Shown here: one piece after another, positions 6,709 to 12,720 of the stretch
Numbering within the stretch: position 1 is the stretch's first letter
Layout: each line of letters begins with the position of its first letter
Assembly (NCBI GenBank): GCA_016195115.1
Contig: JACQAI010000696.1
Span: forward strand, 1 to 12,720
DNA length: 12,720 nucleotides
From: Pseudomonadota bacterium
GTDB lineage: Bacteria; Pseudomonadota; Alphaproteobacteria; Elsterales; Elsteraceae
Direction of reading: 5' to 3'
Program-made: the position numbers and the translations under genes
The notes under the pieces: model-generated
What the model was told of the DNA's origin: nothing
The model's input: the letters and a program-made list of their open reading frames with translations, nothing else
Database searches by the model: none

Positions 6709-7781
6709 CGCGACGGCAGCAGGACGGTCTTGGCGGTCGGCCAGGAGACCGACACGGTAGCGCCATCGGGCGGCCGGCGGTCGCCGGCGCGCAGCTCGAC
6801 CCGGAGCTCGAGGTCGCCGGCGGCGCGCACCACCAGCTGCACGAGGTTGCCGAGGAACGACGACGCCGCGACCTGGCCGTCGACGCGGTTCTCGCGGCCG
6901 TCGGCGCCGGCGGCGGTGTCGAGCCGCAGGTGCTCGGGCCGCACCGCCAAGGTCACCGGCGTGGCGCCGGCGATGCGCGCCGCGCCGGTGTCGGCGCGCA
7001 GCCGCCCCGCGGCGGTCTCGACGATATAGCAGCCGTCCTCGTGGCCGACGCAGCGGCCCTTCAGAAAATTGATGCTGCCGACGAAACCGGCGGCGAACTC
7101 GGTCGCCGGGCGCTCGTAGATCGCCTCCGGCGTGCCGAGCTGCTCGACCCGGCCCTGGTTCATCACCGCGATGCGGTCCGACATGCGCATCGCCTCGACC
7201 TGGTCATGGGTGACGTAGACGGTCGTGATGCCGAGCTGGCGCTGCAGCCGACGCAACTCCTCCTGCATCGCCTCGCGCAGCTTGAGGTCGAGCGCGCCGA
7301 GCGGCTCATCCATCAGGAGCACACGCGGCGGATGGGCGATCGCGCGCGCGAACGCGACGCGCTGCTGCTGGCCGCCCGACAGCTCGGAAGGATAGCGGGC
7401 CTCGTGCCCCGGGAGGCGCACGAGCTCGAGCAGCTCGGCGACCCGCCGCGCGCGCTCGGCGCGCGGCGCGCGGCGCTCGACCAGGCCGAACGCGATGTTC
7501 TCCGCGACCGTGAGGTGCGGGAACAGGGCGTAGTCCTGGAACACCATGTTGACGTCGCGATGCTGCGGCGGCTGGGTCGTGACGTCGTTGGCGCCGATCC
7601 AGACGCGCCCGGCCGACGGCGCGATGAACCCGGCGATCATGCGCAAGGTCGTGGTCTTGCCGCAGCCCGACGGGCCGAGCAGGGTGAGGAACTCGCCGTC
7701 GGCGATGTCGAGCGTGACGCCGGCGACGGCCGCGGTGGTGTCGTAGCGCTTCTCCAGGGCGTCGAGCCGGACCGTCGCCAT
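6705..7781 (-). CDS. ABC transporter ATP-binding protein, PotA-like
   Basis: Cytoplasmic ATPase that powers the importer, 358 residues. All nucleotide-binding elements are intact: Walker A GPSGCGKT (about residues 36-43), Q-loop Gln82 in VFQDYALFPHL, signature LSGGQQQR (134-141), Walker B VLLMDEP (154-160), D-loop GALD and switch His192 in THDQ. The C-terminal ~120 residues form the TOBE-type regulatory/dimerisation domain, marked by VTLAVRPEHLRL. Length and domain order match PotA and related polyamine, iron and spermidine-type importers. It starts 10 bases after the gntR stop, so regulator and transporter are probably co-transcribed. The ribosome binding site is weak (GGCGG), but no better start is seen. 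Confidence 0.96.
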   Translation of the reverse strand: MATVRLDALEKRYDTTAAVAGVTLDIADGEFLTLLGPSGCGKTTTLRMIAGFIAPSAGRVWIGANDVTTQPPQHRDVNMVFQDYALFPHLTVAENIAFGLVERRAPRAERARRVAELLELVRLPGHEARYPSELSGGQQQRVAFARAIAHPPRVLLMDEPLGALDLKLREAMQEELRRLQRQLGITTVYVTHDQVEAMRMSDRIAVMNQGRVEQLGTPEAIYERPATEFAAGFVGSINFLKGRCVGHEDGCYIVETAAGRLRADTGAARIAGATPVTLAVRPEHLRLDTAAGADGRENRVDGQVAASSFLGNLVQLVVRAAGDLELRVELRAGDRRPPDGATVSVSWPTAKTVLLPSR

Positions 7782-7791
7782 CAGGCCGCCG

Positions 7792-8499
7792 TCAGGCGTC
7801 GCCGGCGGCGCGCGCGACGGCGCGGCGCCAGCCCGCCAGGATGTCGTCGCGTCGCGTCTCGAGCAGACGCGCCAGGGTCGGCGCGTCGCCGGCCGCGACC
7901 GCCGCGACAATGGCGCGGTTCTCGCGCACGGTCGCGGCGAGCCGGCCCGGCATGAACTCGAACACCAGGGTCGAGCTGAAGCGCCAGACCTGGTCCCACA
8001 GCGCCTGGATGTGCTCGACCAGGAACGCGTTGGGTGCGCGCGCATAGAGCGCGGTGAACAGATCGCGGTTGCGTCGCGCGAAATCGGGCGCATCGCCGCG
8101 CGCGGCTTCGAGCCCGCCGAGCAGCTTTTTCAGCCGCGCGACCGACAGCCGGTCGTGGTGGGGCAGGGCGGCCAGCGCGGCGACACCCTCCAGCGCGGTG
8201 CGGACCTCGACGATCTCGCAGGCGCGCTCGAGCGACAGCGCGGCGACGTGGGCGCCGCGATGCAGCTCCATGACGACCAGGCCGTCCTTCTGCAGCAGGC
8301 GCAACGCCTCGCGCACCGGCATCTCGCTGAGCGCCAGCTCCTGGGCGATGCGGGTCAGGCGCAGCCGGTCGCCCGGCCGGTAGCCGCCGTCGAGGATACG
8401 TTGGCGCAGGGTGTCGTAGGCGAAACCGGCCTTGGAAAACTGCGGCACCGTGCCCGCCGGCGCCGCCGATGTTCGTCGCGGGGAGCCCATCGTTGACAC
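7792..8499 (-). CDS. GntR-family transcriptional regulator, FCD subfamily
   Basis: DNA-binding regulator of 235 residues, probably a dimeric repressor of both divergent operons. The N-terminal winged helix-turn-helix covers about residues 25-90, with the diagnostic GYRPGDRL, LALSEMPVREAL and GLVVMELHRGAHVA. The all-helical FCD ligand domain follows (about 92-225). The three positions normally occupied by metal-binding histidines appear as Thr149 (LFT), Asn194 (ENR) and Arg216 (ETRRD), so the usual metal site seems lost. The start is uncertain: GTG at 8499 gives 235 residues and ATG at 8490 gives 232, and neither has a Shine-Dalgarno. A likely promoter lies only 18-30 bases away, so the leader is very short. 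It is first in the transporter operon, and its probable target lies at 8520-8532. Confidence 0.93.
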   Translation of the reverse strand: MSTMGSPRRTSAAPAGTVPQFSKAGFAYDTLRQRILDGGYRPGDRLRLTRIAQELALSEMPVREALRLLQKDGLVVMELHRGAHVAALSLERACEIVEVRTALEGVAALAALPHHDRLSVARLKKLLGGLEAARGDAPDFARRNRDLFTALYARAPNAFLVEHIQALWDQVWRFSSTLVFEFMPGRLAATVRENRAIVAAVAAGDAPTLARLLETRRDDILAGWRRAVARAAGDA

Positions 8500-8521
8500 G
8501 GTATCGGATCGGAGAAATCAT
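8493..8521 (+). promoter_or_regulatory. promoter for the Rieske-2 operon
   Basis: TTGACA (8493-8498), a perfect -35 box, is followed after 17 bases by AATCAT (8516-8521), four of six matches to TATAAT. Transcription would start near 8528 and leave a leader of about 90 bases before the GTG at 8617. The -10 box overlaps the gntR promoter on the other strand and the candidate operator. Confidence 0.55.
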
Positions 8522-8525
8522 ATCA
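8517..8525 (-). promoter_or_regulatory. extended -10 promoter for gntR and the transporter operon
   Basis: On the minus strand TGATATGAT matches the extended -10 element TGNTATAAT at eight of nine positions. No good -35 box lies upstream, as is usual for extended -10 promoters. The transcription start would be near 8510, about 11 to 20 bases before the gntR start. Confidence 0.5.
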
Positions 8526-8532
8526 AATATCA
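8520..8532. promoter_or_regulatory. candidate GntR operator (ATATCA direct repeat)
   Basis: ATATCA-A-ATATCA is a 7-base-period direct repeat, which also reads as ATAT-CAA-ATAT with dyad symmetry (8520-8530). It forms an AT-rich island in otherwise very GC-rich DNA. It covers the -10 region and start point of the plus-strand promoter and the extended -10 of gntR. A repressor bound here would block both operons, the usual arrangement for FCD regulators with a divergent target. The assignment is by position only. Confidence 0.45.
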
Positions 8533-8603
8533 GATCTGCGGTGGGCTGCGGCGCGCCTGCGACGTTTCGTTCCACGCAAGCGTCATGCCGCACCCTGCGA
8601 CGC

Positions 8604-8610
8604 GAGGAGA
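8604..8610 (+). promoter_or_regulatory. ribosome binding site deciding the Rieske-2 start
   Basis: GAGGAGA ends immediately before a GTG at 8611, too close for that codon to be used. It lies at the normal 7-base distance (from GGAG, 8606-8609) from the next in-frame GTG at 8617, which is therefore taken as the start. Confidence 0.65.
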
Positions 8611-8616
8611 GTGGCC

Positions 8617-9975
8617 GTGGCTGACGAGGCCCGTTGGACGACGCGCCGCTACGGCGGCTACGACACCCGGCTGCCGCTCGGGCCCGACACCGAGCTGACC
8701 CAGGTCGCGCCGGGCACGCCGGGCGGCGAGTACCTGCGGCGGTTCTGGCATCCGGTGGCAATGACGGCGCAGCTCGGCGACAAGCCGCGGGCGATCCGCA
8801 TCCTCGGCGAGGACCTCGTGATCTTCCGCGACGGCGGCGGCGCGATCGGGCTGCTGCACAAGCACTGCGCCCATCGCCGCGCCTCGCTCGAGTACGGCCG
8901 CATCGAGGCGCACGGCATCCGCTGCTGCTATCACGGCTGGCACTTCGACGTCGACGGCACGATCTTGGAGACGCCCGGCGAGCCGGCCGATAGCGACATC
9001 CGCCGGCGCATCTGCCAGCCCGCGTTCCCGGTGCGCGAGCTCAAAGGGCTGGTGTTCGCCTACATGGGTCCGCCCGAGGACATGCCGGCGTTCCCCTATC
9101 TCGACTCGCTCGACCTGCCGGGCCACGACCTGGTGCCGTATTCGATCCACTCGCCGTGCAATTGGCTGCAGGAGACCGAGAACGCCATCGACCCGTTCCA
9201 CAGCGTGTTCCTGCACGGCCGGGTCAACGGCCCGCAGTTCCCCGGGCTCGAGCATTTCGTCGAGCTGCCGGTGGTGGTCTATCACAAGCGTCCGGCCGCC
9301 ATCGTCTACAGCCACGCACGGCGCACCGGCGACCTGGTGGCGCTGCGCTTCCACGACTACCTGCTGCCGAACCTGGCGCAGAACGGCGGCATGTTCCAGA
9401 AGCTGAGCGGGCCGCGCAGCTTCGGCCGTACCAGCCTGACCAAGTGGGTGGTGCCGCTCGACGACACCAACTCGCGCAAGTTCGGCTGGCGCCACTTCAA
9501 CGACGCTGACGAGGTGCTGCGCCAGGGCAAGCGCGACGCCGTCGGCTGGGAGTCGGTCGACTTCTACGGCCAGACCGCGCACCGCTCACAAGAGGAGCGC
9601 CAGAGCAATCCCGGCGACTGGGAGGCCTGGACCGGGCAGGGGCCGATCAACATCCACAAGCGCGAATATCTCGGCACCACCGACGAGGGCGTGGCGGCGC
9701 TGCGCAGCCGGCTGCGCCAGGACATCCGCGCGGTAGCAGCCGGCCGGCCGATCGTACGGCCCGAGGGCACGCCGGACGCGCCGGTGCCGACCTACGGCGG
9801 CGACACCATCGTGCGCGTGCCGCAGGCCAACGACGACCGCGCCTTGCTCGAAAAGCTCCAGCGCGAGGTCGCCGAGATCTACTTCGCCGCCGACGCTCTT
9901 ACGGGCGAGGCGCGCAGCGAGCGCATCAAGCGCGACCTCCACGACCGCTTCCCCGGCATGGAGCGGCCGGCATGA
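8617..9975 (+). CDS. Rieske non-heme iron oxygenase, phthalate-dioxygenase type (Rieske-2)
   Basis: Aromatic-ring-hydroxylating or demethylating oxygenase of 452 residues, of the group that includes phthalate 4,5-dioxygenase. It is expected to work as a homo-oligomer with a separate reductase. The Rieske cluster ligands are C84-x-H86 and C103-x-x-H106. The catalytic iron ligands are H195 and H200 in DPFHSVFLH, with the usual bridging Asp192, and Asp334 in GDWEAWTGQGPI fits as third ligand. The following HKREYLGTTDEGV is a hallmark of this subfamily. The GTG start at 8617 is chosen from the ribosome binding site; GTG at 8611 would add two residues. It is the first gene of the divergent operon, and its stop overlaps the next start as ATGA. 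It is clearly different in sequence from Rieske-1, so the two are not recent duplicates. The substrate is unknown. Confidence 0.94.
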   Translation: MADEARWTTRRYGGYDTRLPLGPDTELTQVAPGTPGGEYLRRFWHPVAMTAQLGDKPRAIRILGEDLVIFRDGGGAIGLLHKHCAHRRASLEYGRIEAHGIRCCYHGWHFDVDGTILETPGEPADSDIRRRICQPAFPVRELKGLVFAYMGPPEDMPAFPYLDSLDLPGHDLVPYSIHSPCNWLQETENAIDPFHSVFLHGRVNGPQFPGLEHFVELPVVVYHKRPAAIVYSHARRTGDLVALRFHDYLLPNLAQNGGMFQKLSGPRSFGRTSLTKWVVPLDDTNSRKFGWRHFNDADEVLRQGKRDAVGWESVDFYGQTAHRSQEERQSNPGDWEAWTGQGPINIHKREYLGTTDEGVAALRSRLRQDIRAVAAGRPIVRPEGTPDAPVPTYGGDTIVRVPQANDDRALLEKLQREVAEIYFAADALTGEARSERIKRDLHDRFPGMERPA

Positions 9976-10988
9976 CGCAACGCGCGATGAGCGAACCGGC
10001 CAGGGTCGAGGCCGCGATCCCGGTGATCGACCTGCGGCCGTTCTACGCCGGCGGCGTGACCGGACGTCGCGCCGTCGCGCGCGAGATCAAGAGCGCTTGC
10101 GAGACGATTGGGTTCTTCATGGTCGCCGGCCACGGCGTGCCGCCGGCGCTGCTCGACGACGCGTTCGCGGTGTCGCGCGAGTTCTTCGACCTGCCGGTCG
10201 AGGAGAAGCTGAAGGCCGCGCCGGTCGGCGAGGTAGCACCACGCGGCTACGCGGCGTTCGAGCAGAAGGGCCTGGCGGCGACGCTCGGCGTCGAGGCGCC
10301 CAAGGATCTGCGCGAGCAGTTCATGGTCGGCACGCTCGACGCCATGCCGCCGGGGTTGGCGCAGTATCCCGACGCCGCGGGCTGCTATTCGCCCAATGTC
10401 TGGCCGCTTCATCCGGCGCGCTACCGCGCCGTGTTTACCGAGCTCTACCGCTGCCTGGAGCGCCAGGCCGCCGACCTGATGCGCGCCTTCGCGCTCGCGC
10501 TTGCGCTGCCGGAGGATCACTTCTCCGGCATGATCGACCACCATTTCAGCGTGCTGGGCTCGAACCATTATCCGGCGCTGGCGCGTGATCCGCTGCCCGG
10601 CCAGCTGCGCACCGGCGCGCATACCGATTTCGGCAGCCTCACGATGGTGGCGCCGAGCCCGAACTCCGACGGGCTCGAGGCCATGATCGAGGACGGCGTG
10701 TGGGCCGAGGTCAAACCGCGCTCCGGCTGTCTGGTGGTCAACATCGGCGACATGATGGCGCGCTGGACCAACGACCGCTGGCGCTCGACCCTGCATCGCG
10801 TCATGAACCCGCCGCCGGGCGCCGGCGCGCGCAGCCGCCGCCAGTCGATCGCGTTCTTCTGCCATCCCAATTTCGACGCCATGGTCAGCGCCTTCCCGAG
10901 CTGCGTCGCACCCGACGAGCGGCCGCGCTACGAACCGATCCTTGCCGGCCGCCACATGCGCGCCAAGATGGAGAAGCGTTCGTCTTGA
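9972..10988 (+). CDS. 2-oxoglutarate/Fe(II)-dependent oxygenase, isopenicillin N synthase-like
   Basis: Soluble non-heme iron oxygenase of 338 residues. The N-terminal DIOX_N region (about residues 15-125) shows IPVIDLRPF and ETIGFFMVAGHGVP. The double-stranded beta-helix core carries the iron ligands H217-x-D219 (GAHTDFGSLT) and H275 (STLHRV), and R290-x-S292 to bind 2-oxoglutarate. Most members hydroxylate or desaturate a small molecule while oxidising 2-oxoglutarate to succinate; a few oxidise without a co-substrate. The ATG overlaps the Rieske-2 stop (ATGA), so the two oxygenases are translationally coupled and probably act in one pathway. A second ATG at 9987 would shorten it by five residues. 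Its stop overlaps the start of the MmgE/PrpD gene. No feature fixes the substrate. Confidence 0.94.
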   Translation: MTQRAMSEPARVEAAIPVIDLRPFYAGGVTGRRAVAREIKSACETIGFFMVAGHGVPPALLDDAFAVSREFFDLPVEEKLKAAPVGEVAPRGYAAFEQKGLAATLGVEAPKDLREQFMVGTLDAMPPGLAQYPDAAGCYSPNVWPLHPARYRAVFTELYRCLERQAADLMRAFALALALPEDHFSGMIDHHFSVLGSNHYPALARDPLPGQLRTGAHTDFGSLTMVAPSPNSDGLEAMIEDGVWAEVKPRSGCLVVNIGDMMARWTNDRWRSTLHRVMNPPPGAGARSRRQSIAFFCHPNFDAMVSAFPSCVAPDERPRYEPILAGRHMRAKMEKRSS

Positions 10989-12367
10989 TAGCGCCGACGC
11001 TCGCGGCGTGGGCGCACGGCCTGACGTTCGAGGCGCTGCCGGTGGCCGTGGTCGAGGACGCGCGCCGGCGTTTGCTCGATACGCTCGGCGTCGCGATCGC
11101 GGCACTCGATGAGCCGCTTGCCGTGAGCGTCGTCGCCGGCGCCAAGCGGCTGGGTGACGGCACCGAGGCGACCCTGCTGAGCGACGGCAGCACTGCGCCA
11201 GCGCCGATCGCAGCACTGGTCAACGGCACGCTCGCCCACGCGCTCGATTTCGACGACACCGACGCGGCATCGGTGATGCATTCGAGCGTCGTCACCGTTC
11301 CGGCGGCGCTCGCCGCCGCCGAGGCGGCGAACACCGGCGGCTGCGACCTGCTGCTCGCCATTGCCATCGGCAACGAGATCAACTGCCGGCTCGGCCGGCT
11401 GGCGCCCGGCGATTTCCACGCGCTCGGCTTCCATCCGACCAGCGTCCTCGGCTGCCTCGCCGTCACGCTGTTAGCCGGTCGGGTATTCGGTTTGCCGCCA
11501 GCTGTGATGGCCGCCGCCGCCGGGATCGCGGGCAGCCTGGCATCGGGCATCCTCGAGGCCTACAGCGACGGCACCTGGTCGAAGACCCTGCACGCCGGCT
11601 GGGCCGGCCATGCCGGGCTGGTCGCGCTGCGCCTCGCCGAGGCGGGCTTCACCGGACCGGCGTCGGTGGTCGAGGGCCGCTACGGCGTCGTCGCGACCCA
11701 CACGGCGCGCGGCGCGCCCGATCCGACGCCGGCGCTCGACGGTCTCGGCACGCGCTGGCTGCAGCTCGACGCCGCCTACAAGCTCTACCCGTGCGCGCAC
11801 GCCATCCATGCCTTCGTCGAAGCTGCATCGCAGATCCGCGCCGAGCACGCGCTGAATCCGGCCGACGTCGCGCGCGCCGTCGCCCACGTGCCCGAGCATT
11901 TCGTCGGCCAGATCGCCGAGCCGCGTGCCGAGAAGCTGCAGCCGCGCACGCCGACCCATGCGCGCGCCAGCCTGCCCTACGCCGTCGCCCACATGCTGCA
12001 GCACGGCACCTTGGGCATCGAGGCCTATGCCCCCGGGCGCATCGGCGATCCCGCGGTGCTGGCGCTGGCGGCGCGCGTCACCGCCATCGCCACGCCGGTC
12101 GAGCGCATCGCCTTCAGCGGTCGCCTGCAGATCGAAATGCGTGACGGCCGCCGGCACGAGCTCGCGATCGACGACGCCAAGGGTTCGCCGGCGCGGCCGC
12201 TGGCCGATTCCGAGCTGTTCGCCAAGTTCCAGAACTGCGCGCGGCGCTGCCTCGATGCGTCGACCGCGATGCGGCTGTTCGAGGACGTCATGGCGATCGA
12301 GCGGCTCGACCGCCTCGGGCCGTTCATGCGCGCGGTCGCCGTCGGGCGGCTGCGCAAGCCGGGATGA
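10985..12367 (+). CDS. MmgE/PrpD family protein (2-methylcitrate-dehydratase-like fold)
   Basis: Cytosolic enzyme of 460 residues in the family of 2-methylcitrate dehydratase, cis-aconitate decarboxylase and iminodisuccinate epimerase, which act at carbons next to carboxylates. The family N-terminus (DARRRLLDTLGVAIA), NGTLAHALDFDDT (about 80-92), GFHPTSVLG (about 148-156) and the KLYPCAHAIHAF block (about 267-278) are all present. Length is normal and no break is seen. No ATG fits; TTG at 10985 overlaps the preceding TGA as TTGA, gives the expected N-terminus and has GGAG 11 bases upstream (10970-10973). It is the third gene of the Rieske-2 operon and would process an acid produced by the oxygenases. 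Which member reaction it performs cannot be decided, and many family members in catabolic clusters are uncharacterised. Confidence 0.93.
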   Translation: MIAPTLAAWAHGLTFEALPVAVVEDARRRLLDTLGVAIAALDEPLAVSVVAGAKRLGDGTEATLLSDGSTAPAPIAALVNGTLAHALDFDDTDAASVMHSSVVTVPAALAAAEAANTGGCDLLLAIAIGNEINCRLGRLAPGDFHALGFHPTSVLGCLAVTLLAGRVFGLPPAVMAAAAGIAGSLASGILEAYSDGTWSKTLHAGWAGHAGLVALRLAEAGFTGPASVVEGRYGVVATHTARGAPDPTPALDGLGTRWLQLDAAYKLYPCAHAIHAFVEAASQIRAEHALNPADVARAVAHVPEHFVGQIAEPRAEKLQPRTPTHARASLPYAVAHMLQHGTLGIEAYAPGRIGDPAVLALAARVTAIATPVERIAFSGRLQIEMRDGRRHELAIDDAKGSPARPLADSELFAKFQNCARRCLDASTAMRLFEDVMAIERLDRLGPFMRAVAVGRLRKPG

Positions 12368-12380
12368 CGGCGACGGCAAA

Positions 12381-12409
12381 TTGACAGCGTGACGGCGCCG
12401 CCGCACGAT
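12381..12409 (+). promoter_or_regulatory. weak promoter candidate before the second binding-protein gene
   Basis: TTGACA (12381-12386), a perfect -35 box, is followed 17 bases later by CACGAT (12404-12409), only three of six matches to TATAAT. The 83-base gap after the MmgE/PrpD gene shows no terminator with a T-run, so readthrough from the upstream operon is equally possible. Confidence 0.25.
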
Positions 12410-12450
12410 CGCGCAACGCGGCGCGCGACAACAAGAACATGGGGGGCGAC

Positions 12451-12720
12451 ATGATCTGGCTCACGGTGAGGGTGGTCGCGCTGGTGCTTGGCGCCTGCGT
12501 CGTCGGCAGCCTCGGCGCGCGCGCCGCCGAAACCCTCAACGCGTACTCGATCTGGCCCGAGAACTGGGCCCGGCCGATGCTCCAGGAGTTCGAGACGGCG
12601 ACCGGCATCAAGGTCAACTTCCTGCGCTTCTCGTCGGGCGAGGCGCTGGCGCGCGTCATCGCCGAGAAGAACAACCCCAAGGTCGACGTGCTGTTCGGCG
12701 GGCCGGTCGAAACCTTTGCG
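12451..12720 (+). CDS. ABC transporter substrate-binding protein, iron/AfuA-like group (partial)
   Basis: The first 90 codons of a secreted binding protein that continues beyond the right edge. A signal peptide is clear: TVRVVALVLGACVVGSL, then cleavage after about ARA (residue 25), leaving AETLNAYSIWPENW. The sequence then shows EFETATGIKVNFLRFSSGEAL and PKVDVLFGGPVETFA. This is the pattern of Fe(3+)-type and related solute-binding proteins that sense a small anion or metal chelate, different from the PotD-like protein at 3972-5027. The ATG at 12451 follows a GGGGGG stretch; another ATG at 12439 would add four residues without a ribosome binding site. LGAC at residues 13-16 resembles a lipobox, but the later ARA site is the better cleavage point. 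It probably opens a second transporter operon. Confidence 0.85.
   Translation, partial: MIWLTVRVVALVLGACVVGSLGARAAETLNAYSIWPENWARPMLQEFETATGIKVNFLRFSSGEALARVIAEKNNPKVDVLFGGPVETFA

Noticed and set aside
8530..9582. A 350-codon open frame on the minus strand
   Set aside because: Antisense to Rieske-2, whose iron and cluster ligands are complete. No domain or ribosome site supports the minus-strand frame.
9879..11216. A 445-codon open frame on the minus strand
   Set aside because: Antisense to the 2OG oxygenase and the MmgE/PrpD gene, both complete with conserved motifs; its composition is that of a shadow frame.
12368..12450. Rho-independent terminator after the MmgE/PrpD gene
   Set aside because: There is a short GC palindrome (GGCGCC), but no stem of useful length followed by a T-run.
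12487..12500. Lipoprotein lipobox (LGAC) in the second binding protein
   Set aside because: The hydrophobic core continues past this Cys and ends at a good signal peptidase I site (ARA before AETLN), so a soluble periplasmic protein is more likely.
1..12720. tRNA, rRNA, CRISPR arrays, insertion sequences or phage genes
   Set aside because: No cloverleaf-like sequence, regularly spaced repeat, transposase motif or phage protein was seen; nearly all the DNA is accounted for by the listed genes.

Overview
The window reads as chromosomal DNA of a GC-rich alphaproteobacterium. The GroES and GroEL sequences look like those of Hyphomicrobiales/Rhodospirillales, codons are strongly biased to G/C at third positions, and operons are tightly packed with stop/start overlaps. 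No RNA gene, insertion sequence, CRISPR array or phage gene is visible. The genus cannot be fixed from the sequence alone.

Layout. (1) 1-1217, minus strand: a groES-groEL chaperonin operon, with groEL cut by the left edge. It has a sigma32-like promoter and a hairpin next to the groES ribosome binding site. (2) 1218-1487: a divergent intergenic region with two overlapping perfect inverted repeats just before the next gene. (3) 1488-2750, plus strand: a 12-helix MFS transporter whose stop codon overlaps that of the convergent neighbour. (4) 2747-8499, minus strand: a six-gene operon read right to left. It encodes an FCD-type GntR regulator, an ABC ATPase, two permeases, a PotD-like periplasmic binding protein and a Rieske oxygenase (Rieske-1). 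(5) 8500-8616: a compact divergent control region with overlapping promoters around an AT-rich direct repeat. (6) 8617-12367, plus strand: a three-gene coupled operon encoding a phthalate-dioxygenase-type Rieske oxygenase (Rieske-2), a 2-oxoglutarate/Fe(II) dioxygenase-fold enzyme and an MmgE/PrpD-family protein. (7) 12451 to the right edge: the start of a second, different ABC substrate-binding protein.

Parts 4 to 6 look like one regulated uptake-and-degradation unit. A small, probably cationic or amine-containing compound would be imported by the PotABCD-like transporter. It would then be attacked by up to three oxygenases, and the product passed to an MmgE/PrpD enzyme acting on a carboxylic acid. 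The GntR protein probably represses both divergent arms from the shared site near 8520-8532. The substrate is unknown. Rieske-1 carries a glutamate where most Rieske oxygenases have the bridging aspartate, which hints at a quaternary-amine or N-demethylation substrate. No electron-transfer reductase is encoded here for either Rieske enzyme, and the FCD domain of the regulator has lost the usual metal-binding histidines. These are the most unusual features of the window.
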